Shown here: piece by piece, positions 10,491 to 22,140 of the stretch
Layout of the letters: every line of letters begins with the position of its first letter
Position numbering within the stretch: position 1 is the first letter of the stretch
Notes under the pieces: model-generated
The model's database searches: none
Told to the model about the DNA's origin: nothing
The model's input: only the letters and a program-made list of their open reading frames with translations
Program-made: the position numbers and the translations under genes
Assembly (NCBI GenBank): GCA_032622095.1
Contig: CP136062.1
Span: 195,307,887 to 195,371,886, forward strand
Source: Siphonodentalium dalli
Taxonomy: Eukaryota; Mollusca; Scaphopoda; Gadilida; Siphonodentaliidae
Length of the DNA stretch: 64,000 nt
Direction of reading: 5' to 3'

Positions 10491-12303
10491 TGATTAATGT
10501 TGATCCTAATGGGCCAGAATAGCCACATAATATGGTCCCTCTTAGTTCAGTTTCAACGTTCTGCCCATTTCCGTTCAAAAACAAGGAAGTTTTTGGCAAT
10601 CCATATTGCATTCCTCAAAATGAACTTGTCATTCCTCGTAGGTTATCGGGACAACCAGAATAGAACATTTAGTTGATTAAGTAGCATGTGAGTCACAATT
10701 GATTGTGTATATATATACACCACGTATATACACATATGTATATAATTATATTTACCAAATTTGGTTGCCATTTTGGAAGCCATCTTGAGTAATTGTGTCT
10801 AAAACACCTCAGTGTGACACGTGTAAAACCATAAACATAGCTCCATTTTACTTTTAAAAAATGGCTCAAATCTGAACAGCGATTTTTTGCCGATTTTGAT
10901 ATCAGGTTTGTGACAGAAAATTTCGAATAATTCTGGTAATTTCAGTGGTTAAAATAGTAACAAATACCAAAGGTGCATCAGAAATGTTAGTAGTCAAGCC
11001 ATATAAGACAGATTAGTCAATTGTGTGCACAAACACAACTTGTAAGCGGTTGCATGGCACGCTGGGATAATAATTACCATTTTCCATATTTTGGTGGCTA
11101 TTTTGGCAGCCATTTTGAGCCAAAGTGACCATTTTGGTACCATTGAGTTCGAATATCAATAAGATATAGAATGCATCACTTACATTGCACAGTTCTTCCC
11201 ACTTCTTGATGAAATATGACTAGAATCCCAATGGGGATCTTTTGTGAAATGTTATACCGCGTTTTGTAAAATCGAATTTTTGAGTGATCGGAAGGGCTGT
11301 GGACCCCACGAACAGCACATTTCATAGCTAAATACAAAATAAAGTCACAATTCTCAACCAGTTCCAAACCACAGAAACTTATCTTAAAGGCACGTGAGGC
11401 CTTAATTGTCGAAAATATTCATATTTGTTCCAAACACAGTAAACAGAAAAACATTAAAACGCATACAGTTTCGTTCATATATACCGTGACCATCGCGTAA
11501 ACAGCATGTTATCATAAATACCTACTATATTTTACCTAAGCAAGAGTCTGATTGGGTTACAGAAGACAGCACAATGCTACTGGCTAATCACACAGCATAA
11601 ACGCTCTTTATTTATTCCATATCAGGAATTCACCAACAAAGAACGCTCTTTATGTTTACCATCATAATATAAACAAACACCAGAAAGTAACTTTTTATGC
11701 TTTTGTTTACATAACAATGGTTAAACATATGAGAATAACATACTGTTTATGCGATATTTCTTATTTATATACGGACAAAGTATGTCTACATTTTGATGTT
11801 CTTTCTGTTTGTGGCGGTTTTTGACGGGTGGAAATATTTTCACAGGATACCCACCGCCAAGGCCAAACCGTACCTTTAAAGATATTAGTAAAACAAACTT
11901 TAAAAATCCACTTCCGGTCGCCATTTTGGCGGCCATCTTGGACGGAGAGTTCCAATTTTGGCACATAAAGGTGGCGTTATGTCGTAGCTTCACAAAAATG
12001 TATACATGTGTATACATATAACATGATGTTCTCCCTATAATTGCATCAAGCTGACTTATAGGGAAATGGCAGCCATTCTGGACGCCATCTTGAATTACAA
12101 AAAATGCTCAAAGCGGATTTTGGGTATGTTATAGAAGATATATTCCTCTTCAAACTGGTATACAAACGAACTTAGTCCAAATGTTTTCTAGGTCAAACCT
12201 TTTATCGACCAGACTATTGTTCAGTCCTGTATTAAAGACATGTTTTCCACTGTTGTCTTGATGCAGTTGCATAGGTCTTTTAATATGTGCTATATTTTTG
12301 CAG
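10491..12303. other. Non-coding, repeat-bearing DNA upstream of a host exon
   Basis: Four blocks of the type GCCATTTTGGCGGCCATCTT occur at 10764, 11094, 11914 and 12067, separated by about one or two periods of 150-170 bp. They belong to the same family as blocks at 46466, 46635 and 63294-63830. Shared sequence with 4250-4330 lies at 11590-11680. The 3' portion is presumably intron of the gene whose exon starts at 12304. Confidence 0.5.
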
Positions 12304-12453
12304 ATCCTCAATGAGTTTGGTCTACTACATATGTTGCCACCAGTGATGGACTATCTATATGGCCCACTAGTAGAGCATCATCGAGAAGTCCTCAGACAGA
12401 AGAGAGAAGCTATTATCTTGCCGATGCTTTTGGCAAGCTATAGTCAAGCTGAG
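12304..12453 (+). CDS. Host gene exon A (internal, 50 codons)
   Basis: The block is preceded by TATATTTTTGCAG and followed by GTAAAT, so it has both splice signals and is in phase 0 at both ends. The 50 codons read ILNEFGLLHMLPPVMDYLYG, then a charged segment EHHREVLRQKREAI and LPMLLASYSQAE, with no stop. Amino acid use looks like folded helical protein, unlike the surrounding AT-rich DNA. The protein family was not recognised. It is on the same strand as the three exons below and probably belongs with them, although one exon of length 1 modulo 3 must lie between them for the phases to agree. Confidence 0.75.
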
Positions 12454-13696
12454 GTAAATTTATATGTAGATGGTGGGATATTTTTGTCTGATAGTATTGT
12501 ATGATGGATGAGTATTGAAGATATTATGAACTGAACATTGAAGTTATCACCCATCTCAAGATTTGTGTTTTGTCCTGACAAAATTCGATAATCATCCCAT
12601 AATATACGCGACTTTTATTGTGAAGTTATGGGGAGTATATAGGAATCAACTTCACCGTAGACACACCTTTTCTGAGCTTTTATTCCTACATTTTTCAGTC
12701 AAAGTTTTGAAACTTGGCACAAGTATCCCCCTTTTTTTCCTTAGAAAATTCTCACAACATGCATAATTTTTTCTCGATTTTATTCATACATTTTTCGGTC
12801 AATGTTTTGGAAACTTACAACATATTTAGTACCATGGTAATCTAAACCTGCAACTATGACCTTTGTCCGACCTTTTTGGTGGTGTTATCCCCCTTTTCGA
12901 CTTGGAAAGTTTGGGCAACGAAAAACTTCGTCCTAGCTTGTATTTCTACATTTTCTGGTCAATGTTTTTTAAAACCTGGCACAGGGGCCGATTAAGTATT
13001 TTACCCAGTTTGATATATAAATTTATCATATGACTCAATCATTATTTACGTTGGAAAGTATGTCATAAATCAATTTCATATGAACCACTAGTTCATATCA
13101 CCTTCCGATAATTTGATTGGTTTGCTGACAAAAAGTGTGTTCTGATTGGCTGAATGGCAGCCTGGCCGAGCCGCATCTCTAACTAAATGCAGGCCAAATT
13201 CGAGCGCGTCAATCAACGCGATGCCGAAATTCTCGCAATTATAATCTTGAAATATATAGTTTTTTTTACATTGTTATACGATAAATAGAATATGTAATTC
13301 GTATTTATCTAATAAACATACGATATAATGTCACAAACTGAGAACAGAATAGCGCACTATATCTTCGCGTGCATATTATTTCCGCTAGTTCACCAGGTGT
13401 AATTGGGCTTCCGGTTCAATGAAGTGGCGTCACATTAACCTTTTGCTGCCGATGTCATATAGCTATTTAGTGATTTATGTGCGTTTTGGATATCATAATC
13501 AATTTATAGGTGTCATATGATAAATAGAATATGTAATTCGTGTTTCTCTCATATGATATTTATGAAACTCGTCACGAATTTTCAGTTTTCTCTCGCCGGA
13601 GGCTCGAGAAAACTGAAAATTCTTAGACTCGTTTCATAAATATCATATGAGAGAAACACTCATTTCATATCCTCTATATATCACATTTCTTTTCAG
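12454..13696. other. Presumed intron with degenerate tandem repeat
   Basis: Between about 12640 and 12980 a unit with TACATTTTTCAGTCAA and TTTTGAAACTTGGCACA recurs three times in diverged form. A hairpin (13540-13659) lies near the 3' end. A connecting exon may be hidden here; I could not place it. Confidence 0.5.
13540..13659. repeat. 120-bp palindrome in intron
   Basis: Arms starting GTGTTTCTCTCATATGATAT are mirrored at the right end, and ATTTTCAGTTTTCTC pairs with GAGAAAACTGAAAAT around a GC-rich apex near 13600. It is a foldback or MITE-like hairpin 38 bp before an exon acceptor. Confidence 0.85.
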
Positions 13697-13768
13697 AAAT
13701 GTCTGACTCATCTAGTTCGGTTGTTGTAACACAGGCTGTTGTTCACCGTCCACATCAACATGAAGATG
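13697..13768 (+). CDS. Host gene exon B
   Basis: The 72-bp block lies between TTTCTTTTCAG and GTAAGT. In the open frame it reads MSDSSSSVVVTQAVVHRP followed by HQHED, with two leading bases and one trailing base. The trailing G joins the first two bases of exon C to restore a codon. The ATG may simply be internal methionine, or it could be a start codon with AA as leader. The sequence is Ser/Val-rich and looks like a disordered tail. Confidence 0.7.
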
Positions 13769-14341
13769 GTAAGTACCACATTTACCCTTTTGTATTATCC
13801 TTCATTCTATTCTATTTGTCAAGAAATTGCCACATCTTAAAGAATCCTTAATTTCTTAAAGTGATGTTAAACACTCGATGGGGGTGTTCCAAACTGAATG
13901 ACAAATAATCATGCTAAAATAAGTTATTTTCATACATTTGATATCCAAATAGTCATAAAACAGCATCATTGTCGTAATCGTTGTAATGTTTATGTCCAAT
14001 AATGTGACCCGAATAATGTTTAAATATTTACATCTGTGCGTAGTTCAACCGTGGTGTTCTATGAAATGGTACAGTTGATCTTGCAGGAATTTTCGATAAT
14101 ATTATTCTATTGCTACATTATTCCAGTGCTGATAGTGTCTGGATACTAACTTGGCGATATTTTTCACTGAAGTAAGTCCATAACATGTCTTTAAAGAATT
14201 AGACATATATATGAAATGTGAGCATATGTTGAAGTAAAGGCACCTTCTCAAGTTCTTCAAATAATATGTTGAATTATATATTCCACATATATCCATTTTC
14301 TATTTGGTACAAATATTTTATATACTACTTTTATATTTCAG

Positions 14342-14404
14342 ATATCACATCTTCGGCAGAAATCAGTCCGCCACCCCATGATGACAGGAATCATGGGCTC
14401 CAAG
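14342..14404 (+). CDS. Host gene exon C
   Basis: The 63-bp block lies between TTATATTTCAG and GTGTGT. In phase with exon B it reads ITSSAEISPPPHDDRNHGLQ, hydrophilic and proline-containing. Its phases (2 leading, 1 trailing base) match both neighbours. Confidence 0.7.
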
Positions 14405-14760
14405 GTGTGTATTTAGTAAAACACTTTAAACATTAATAATTAGTGTTATATATAACTGTAAAACATATTTGAAAACTTGTTGACGATATTTAAATAAATA
14501 GCGGTGTCCCATGAATAACAATATCAAATATCAATATTTTTTTATCAATTCTCACAATGAAATAAGCAAATAATTTATTCTGCCCTTTAACTCAATTGTG
14601 ATAAGTTAATTATTTCAGTTTTCTTCACTATGCTCTATTTACTGTAATTCCATTAAATGAGATTCCGTTGTTATATATGCCGAATATTGATTGCAATTGC
14701 AAGTATGAAAGATATAATTGTTATAACATTGTATCAATGAATGCTTTTCTTTCTCTTCAG

Positions 14761-14801
14761 TGACTATGCCGTACAGGTTCAAGGAGGACTGTGTAAAATA
14801 G
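14761..14801 (+). CDS. Host gene terminal exon D
   Basis: After a strong pyrimidine tract and CTTCAG, the frame continues VTMPYRFKEDCVK and ends with TAG at 14799-14801. Phase agrees with exon C. A candidate polyadenylation signal AATAAA lies at 15359-15364. B, C and D together encode a 57-residue hydrophilic C-terminal tail. Confidence 0.7.
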
Positions 14802-14943
14802 GAAAGTCGAAGAATAAGCTACAAGTACAATGCGATTGATGTCAGAAAGAGTTTCACAGATAATGTGTTGGACTGCGGAAGAGGAAGGCAAATATTGAAA
14901 TGTGAAGACTGTTCATAAAATTGACCATTTCTATCATTAGGTG

Positions 14944-15137
14944 TTAAAGGGGTACTGTACACTAAATTTGGCCATTTATAACTCATTTTCATTAAAAATG
15001 ATTGTGTTGTTTCCATCGTTCAAAGACCACACAAGTGTATTTTGCGCTCATCAATGGCTAAAATTTATTCATTTGTTGCATATATTCTGTTGGGTATAAC
15101 ATGAGATGGCCGGATTTGGTGCACAGCGCCCCTTTAA
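14944..15137. mobile_element. TTAA-flanked MITE in the 3' region of the host gene
   Basis: The ends AGGGGTACTGTACACTAAAT and its diverged complement form about 30 bp of terminal inverted repeat. TTAA stands on both sides (14944-14947, 15134-15137), the target of piggyBac-type transposases. It is non-coding and lies in the probable 3' UTR. Confidence 0.7.
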
Positions 15138-15432
15138 TCTCATATCATGACAAATATAATCTACAACTGTCAACAATTTATAGCAAATTTATAAAATGAC
15201 TCCACTAAATGAGGTCTGGGTGTAGCATTTGGCGTGGTCCTGAGCTAATTGACTGGACAATTTGTAAATTTTAACTAACTTGGATGTGAAACTAACAGCT
15301 AGAAATATTCCCAGATAAATAATACTCAGTGACATATTTAAGGATATAAAATTTAATTAATAAAAATGAACATCAGTCATAAACTCAACTCTAAAAACAT
15401 TGGGTATACCCGGCTCTATTTCTTGTTGAATT

Positions 15433-15494
15433 GCTGTTGTATATCATTATCATATGGAATTCCATTATTCCATATGATAATGATATACAGCAGC
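15433..15494. repeat. 62-bp near-perfect hairpin
   Basis: GTATATCATTATCATATGGA is mirrored around TCCATT with only one or two mismatches. Function is unknown. Confidence 0.85.
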
Positions 15495-15713
15495 CATGAT
15501 TGTAGCTTGTAACAAAGAACGCATGCACTGTTCAGGCTATAAAAATGTTCATTTGTCTTTAATGTTATTAATTTATAGAAAGTTATTACTGTGCTAATTA
15601 TTGTGCTCTTGTTGTTTTATATACTTTTCAGATTGTGCACATTGTATGTTGTTATTTTTTAAGAACAATGCTGAAGTTGCATTTGATTTTGCCTGAATGG
15701 TTGCCCATCAGTT

Positions 15714-15940
15714 TTAACCCATTTTATGACAGGAGCTGCGCTGGCGCACCGTTAAAGATTCTATACCATGCATTCTCTTATATATGCGAGTCTCCCATTG
15801 GGAATGTGCTGGCTTACAAGGTCAAGGTAAATATTGTTAGGCTAATGCATTCTCGTATATATGCGAGGCGCCATATGGACGACTCGCATATATAAAATAA
15901 TGCATTGGCACAGGGTTTTCGCCAGTCATAAAAGGGTTAA
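15714..15940. mobile_element. piggyBac-like MITE, copy 1
   Basis: TTAA stands at both ends (15714-15717 and 15937-15940). The termini begin CCCATTTTATGAC and CCCTTTTATGAC on opposite strands, fitting the TTAA-CCC pattern of piggyBac. Inside are hairpin words ATGCATTCTCTTATATATGC and GCGAG shared, in opposite orientation, with 27842-28280. A 60-bp internal stretch is not mirrored. Confidence 0.8.
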
Positions 15941-16549
15941 CTGATCCAGTCACTCAACTATTTATTTATTTATTTATTTATTTTTGTCTACAATCAATAT
16001 TTTCGGCTCATGATGAGTTTACAAGATTCGCAGGTGAATAAGGCCAAGTAATTACAAATTCTGTGTTCTCAGCTCTCATCACCTTCCCGGAATATGTTTT
16101 CCAGATTAGGCAGGATTATGAGAAAATAAATATAAACTCCCTCATTTCAATATTGAGATCGTATCGCCTAACATCACCTTTTATTTTAATGGCCTAAATA
16201 AAACTACCAGTAATAGAAAAAATGTTTGCCCTACCAAATATTTTCTATGCAAAGTGTATTAAATCTTAAACCTATTTCATAAGTATACATTACGTGATAA
16301 TCATTTACTTCTTGTATCTGGTTTGACATGATCTTCTGTGTATAAATTGATAGTATTTATTACCATGTTTCTTGTTATCATTCAAGGCATAAATTTCTAG
16401 GGAATGACTCAAATAGTTTGCTCATTTGCTTTTCTCATAAACTGTTCGAGAACATTGCATTTTTTTTTGCTCGCGGGGATATCCCATGTTGGCGTCACGG
16501 ATTTTGCGGTTAGGTGACTCCAGCAAAATTGGTGGCCAGCGCCCCTAGC
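15941..16549. other. No gene recognised
   Basis: A short (TTTA)n run lies at 15960-15985. No exon was seen. Confidence 0.35.
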
Positions 16550-17026
16550 GTTAATTCAAGAATTAACTGTTAATTAAAGAATTGTTCATTGGTTTGTAAA
16601 CGGAAGCTATTAATTCTGTAGACTCGTCCATTAATTCTGCATTTTTAGTCATTGGAAATAGTTGATTCCGCTATTAGATATTGATTCGAATACGAAACCT
16701 ATTGAATTTAAATAGAACGTTATTAATTGTGCATTGGTGATAATTTATATCTATTAAATATAAGAATGACAATAAGGTCTATTAGTTTATAATGATAATC
16801 ATTGTTCGTGGGAAATCGTCTATTGGTTTGAAATATCTTTATTGATTAAGAAAATATGGCTATTGAAACGGAATGTACGTTTATTGAATATGCGCGAATC
16901 TTACTAATTGTGTGTTATTAGATATTAGTTGAACAATGAATACTGTTAAATTAAAATAGAACATTAATTTTGCATCGGTCAACATTGATTATGAATCTAT
17001 ATCTATTAAAACGGAACTGTCTCTTA
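16550..17026. repeat. Irregular AT-rich repeat built on CTATTAATT/CTATTGGTTTG
   Basis: Words such as TATTAATTCTG, CTATTGGTTTGAAA and TATTAAAACGGAA recur at uneven spacing. The same texture resumes at 18277-18360 (CTATTGGTTTGAAAATAG twice), so the element at 17027-18273 has split it. Confidence 0.55.
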
Positions 17027-18273
17027 GGGTGCGTACACATGGCGGGCAAGAAAATATCAGGTATGCCCCATGTGACTTATACTTGACCAATGAAATAAAT
17101 AATACCGGAAAATATCCTACGAAGGCAGCGCGCTGATATTTTATCGCCAGTTGGTGATATGTGTTCACCTTGATTGGTGGCCATCGGTAACCTTTAACTA
17201 ATCTCTATAAGGGACACGCTGGTAACCGTTCACGCACTCGAGTTATGATCCATCAATATTATCGCCTGTTTCAACAATTGACTTCGTAATTCCATTTTGG
17301 ATTGTTTGACATAATCGCTGATCTATTATATGGATATGTGTGGGGACGTATATCTTTTGAGGGTTTCCGCTGACGGAGGATGTCCATGGATTTCTGACTG
17401 CACCCCCCCCCCCCCTCTTGAACCGGGTCAAAGACCCAAGATCACATACTTTAATTTTCACACACCTCATCGTCTTTGAATTTCCCATCTGGTACCTCAC
17501 ATGCCTTGAATTTTGAATGGACACCGGGGAGGGAGGGCTTAGAAGAAATTCCAAGCTATTAATTTGACCGAAGTAGGAAGAAATGCAAATATTGGTCTAA
17601 AACCACTAATTCCACATACATCAATGGTTGAAAAATCAGACTACCAGAACAATACCAGAACCATTGTTGGTGTAAACATTCCAACTAATATTGTTTCCAA
17701 CTGGTGAAAACTTTGACCATAGTTGGCGGGGGTCTCATGTCCCCACATGCACCCATGTAAGTTCGGTAACGTAATATACACCACAGACCCATGAACCAAG
17801 CAACATTCTCTTGAAAACTTCATATGGGATCTCAATGGGGTGGGGTCATCCGATTTGCCACAAAACCATAATAACTTTTGCCACCCCACATATGCATGCA
17901 CTATGCAATTATAACATTTCCAAATTTCCAAATAGCGTGACCACTTTCTCATTATGTAGAAGGTCTTTATGCATGAGGTCAGCAACGTTGCTACAGGTCG
18001 GTGGGTGCCTCATCCCACCCGACTTCGGTAATACATGTTTAACAGTTGGAAATTTCACAAAGCTATGAATTGCCAAAATGGACTATATGTTATTTACCGG
18101 ACGAAATTCACTTGAACCAGCACGACCAATACTGTTATGTTTGAGCTCAATCAACGCCGTCTAAACCGCCGCGTTCTCACGGGCGTAATCTTTGCAGCAA
18201 GAAAATATCAGTGTGCAATTTTACCTGATATTTTCTTGCAGATATTTTCTTGCAGCTTCATGTGTACGCGCCC
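17027..18273. mobile_element. 1.25-kb TTA-flanked DNA element, PIF/Harbinger-like
   Basis: The ends read GGGTGCGTACACATG and, on the other strand, GGGCGCGTACACATG, followed by GCAAGAAAATATCAGG. The right end carries an extra copy of GCAAGAAAATATC. TTA is duplicated at 17024-17026 and 18274-18276. No transposase frame is evident, so it is non-autonomous. Confidence 0.75.
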
Positions 18274-18644
18274 TTATTGAATCCAAGAACGACTATTGGT
18301 TTGAAAATAGAGAATATTGGTTTGAAAATAGAGACTATTGTGTTCACAAACCACCATTAACTTTTATTTCATGTAATTTCCGATCGAATGGCCGCCCATA
18401 CCCACCCCCCCCCCCATACCAGCAGACCAAACTTTGCTTCCAAATGACACTTGCACCCTCACCTTGAGTTTGAACTTTCCTACTGGCACCTCAACCTTTC
18501 CATGAAATTTACGATATGACACTCCATATGTACTGATGTTGACCTAATGGTCTAAAAACAAGGCGTAAAATGTCCAATTTATGTAGGACATGATTTTGAA
18601 ACTGTTGAAAATTTTAAACTCATAGTTCTTACTTCGGTCATTGT

Positions 18645-20330
18645 TTAGGGCTTTAGCAGCATAGAACTGTTAGAATCGAGTTAGCGACTCGTTTTTCAGC
18701 TCAACTTTACTTCCTTTAGCACGGGTGTAATAGAGATCTTATCTCTTGTCGGATCATTTTGAAATGTGTCATGGCTGTTGACATTACCATGGGAACGACC
18801 ATTTTATGGCCAATCGCAAAAAAAAACCAAGGCCATCACGAATTTTACTCTTTGTATGACTAAACTCTTTTGCACAATCCATCAGCACAGGCTGCAGGCA
18901 TTAGCAATTTAGCAGCATAGCACCGCTAACATCCAGTTTGAAACTCTTATTTCTTAATTCTATCATTGTTTAGTGAGTAGTATAGCACCGCTAGAATTCA
19001 GTTTGAAACTCTCTTTTTTAATATTTTCATTCCTTACCAGCATAGCACCGCTAGAATTCAGTTTGAAACTCTTATTTCTTAATTCTATCATTGTTTGGTG
19101 AGCAGTATAGCACCGCTATAATTGAGTTTGAAATTCTCTTTCTTAATATGTTCATTTCGTAGCAGTTTAGCAGCATAGCACCGCTAGAATTAAGTTTGAA
19201 ACTCTCTTTTTAAATAGTTGCATTCCTTAGCAGTTTAGCAGCATAGCACGGCTAGAATTCAGTTTGAAACTCTATTTTTTTATATTTTCATTCCTAAACA
19301 GGTTAGCAGTATAGCACCGCTAGAATTGAGTTTGAAACTCTCTTTTTTAATATTTTCATTCCTTAACAGATTAGCAGCATAGCACCGCTAGAATTGAGTT
19401 TGAAACTCTAATTTTTAATATTTTCATTCCTGAGCAGTTTAGCATCATAGCACCGCTAGAATTCAGTTTGAAACTATTTTTTTTAATATTTTCATTCATT
19501 AGCAGTTTTGCAGCATAGCACCGCTAGAATTCAGTTTGAACCATTTATTTTTTAATGCATTAGCAGTTTAGCAGTCCTAGAGCCCCTTTAAAACTCCATT
19601 TTCTTTCATTTTTTCATTCGTTAGCAGTTTAGCAGCATAGCACCGCTAGAATTCAGTTTGAAACTCTCTTTTTTAATATTTTCATTCCTTAGCAGTTTAG
19701 CAGCATAGCACCGCTAGAATTGAGTTTGAAACTCTCTTTTTAAATATTTTCTTTGGTTAGAAGTTTAGCAGCATAGCACCGTTAGAATTCAGTTTGAAAC
19801 TCTCTTTTTAAATATTTTCATTCCTTAGCAGATTAGCAGCATAGCACCGCACCGCTAGAATTCAGTTTGAAACTCTCTTTTTTAATATTTTCATTCCTTA
19901 GTAGTTTAGCAGCATAGCACCGCTAGATTTCAGTTTGAAACGATCTTTTTAAATATTTTCATTCCTTAGCAGCATAGCACCGCTAGAATTGAGCTTGAAA
20001 CTCTTTTTTTAATATTTTCATTCCTTAGCAGTTTTGCAGCATAGCACCGCTATAATTCAGTTTGAACCATTTATTTTTTAATGCATTAGCAGTTTAGCAG
20101 TCCTAGAGCCTTTTTAAAACTCCATTTTTTCATTCGTTAGCAGTTTAGCAGCATAGCACCGCTAGAATTGGTTTTAAAACTCATATGTTATAACTTTTTC
20201 ATTTATTAGCAGCTCAGCAGTGCCAGAGCCCAGTTTAAAAATCCATTTTCTTCATTTGTTTTCATTTATTAGCAGTTTAGTAGCTTAGCAATGCTAGAAT
20301 ACAGTTTGATACTCTTTTTTCTTGATTCAG
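18645..20330. repeat. Satellite of about 68-bp units, more than 20 copies
   Basis: The unit contains CAGCATAGCACCGCTAGAAT, then TCAGTTTGAAACTC and a T-rich spacer ending TTTTCATTCCTTAG. Units are fairly similar in the middle and degrade at both edges. A variant with GTCCTAGAGCC recurs about 530 bp apart (19572, 20098) and again as GTGCCAGAGCC at 20220, suggesting duplication of blocks of several units. Confidence 0.9.
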
Positions 20331-20532
20331 TTGCACTTAGCAATTAGCCCCTAAAATATGGGTACCAAAACAAATTTGACCACGTTTCTTGCCATATCTA
20401 CATCCAACAGTGAGGCACAGTGGATACGCAAGTTCCTCGTGCTTCTCTAAATTTTTGGATGGAAATGATGTTTAGATACAGGTTACTGTTTTTAATGTTC
20501 TGTACATTCTTTATATATATAGTAACGACGAT

Positions 20533-20965
<433 letters not shown>

Positions 20966-21540
20966 TCAGCATTACCGAACACAAACTACACGATAATCGC
21001 TCTTTATCATTACCTTCTCGGGACTTATTTACGAATAGGTAATCATGTTTTAATCATGTTTTATTCATGTTATATTGCACCATGCTGGTTAGATTATGTA
21101 TCTTTAAATTGCGAGATCCGAGGTCTATGACATTTTGACAAATTTTCCACGATAGCGAAACACAACAAATTGTATATACAGAATATAGGCGACATATTCA
21201 TTATTCATTATACTCATCGAATTATAGGAGACATCATCCTCGAGTTTTTTTTATCAGTCAACGATATTTATTAATGTTTTTTCTTTCGCATTTTTTTTTT
21301 TTTTATAACTATAACTAAATATTACGATTCTCACAAAGTGTACTATACCCCTGACATGCATGCACTCCAGATTTGAAAGCCGATGCAAGAAAAAGAAAAC
21401 TCAATCACACAACTGGAGGCATAAATCTGTTAGGATTTCGTCGGCTTTTCAGAGAGATTGAGAATACACCACATAACGTTAGAAGTCGTGCTCTTTTGGC
21501 GAGACTATATATTTATTCTTGAACTATATAATGAAAAACT
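20966..21540. other. No gene recognised
   Basis: AT-rich, with poly-T runs. No feature was identified. Confidence 0.3.
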
Positions 21541-21877
21541 TACCATTATAGTCTTTATATTATGTCGACTGAGCGTGTAAACTTACCATTATAGTCTTTA
21601 TATTATGTCGACTGAGCGTGTAAACTTACCATTATAGTCTTTATATTATGTCGACTGAGCGTGTAAACTTACCATTATAGTCTTTATATTATGTCGACTG
21701 AGCGTGTAAACTTACCATTATAGTCTTTATATTATGTCGACTGAGCGTGTAAACTTACCATTATAGTCTTTATATTATGTCGACTGAGCGTGTAAACTTA
21801 CCATTATAGTCTTTATATTATGTCGACTGAGCGTGTAAACTTACCATTATAGTCTTTATATTATGTCGACTGAGCGT
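21541..21877. repeat. Eight essentially identical 43-bp tandem repeats
   Basis: The unit starts TACCATTATAGTCTTTATAT, continues TATGTCGACTGAGCG and ends TGTAAACT. Copies start at 21541, 21584, 21627, 21670, 21713, 21756, 21799 and 21842, with no difference seen among the full copies; the last is truncated after GAGCGT. This indicates very recent expansion or, less likely, an assembly artefact. Confidence 0.95.
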
Positions 21878-22140
21878 TTTACTGCATTGCCCCCTGGTCC
21901 AGGAAATGTGCTAATTTATCGCAAAATCTAGAAAATAATCACAGTAACTTCAAGTTAATTGTTTTTCCTTCTATATGATCTCGCATTGGCGGTACGATAA
22001 GCTATATATATACACCACATTTGTCCATGAAACGGTTACGAGTTTCGAATAGTTCAATGGAGAACATTCTCCTGTTGTTTCCGTTGACACGTGGATGTTG
22101 AAATCTACGCGGCTTTGTTGTTATATAACTTAACTATAGC

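Noticed and set aside
21541-21877. CRISPR-like array of 43-bp repeats
   Set aside because: There are no unique spacers; the repeat is continuous, and the DNA is eukaryotic.
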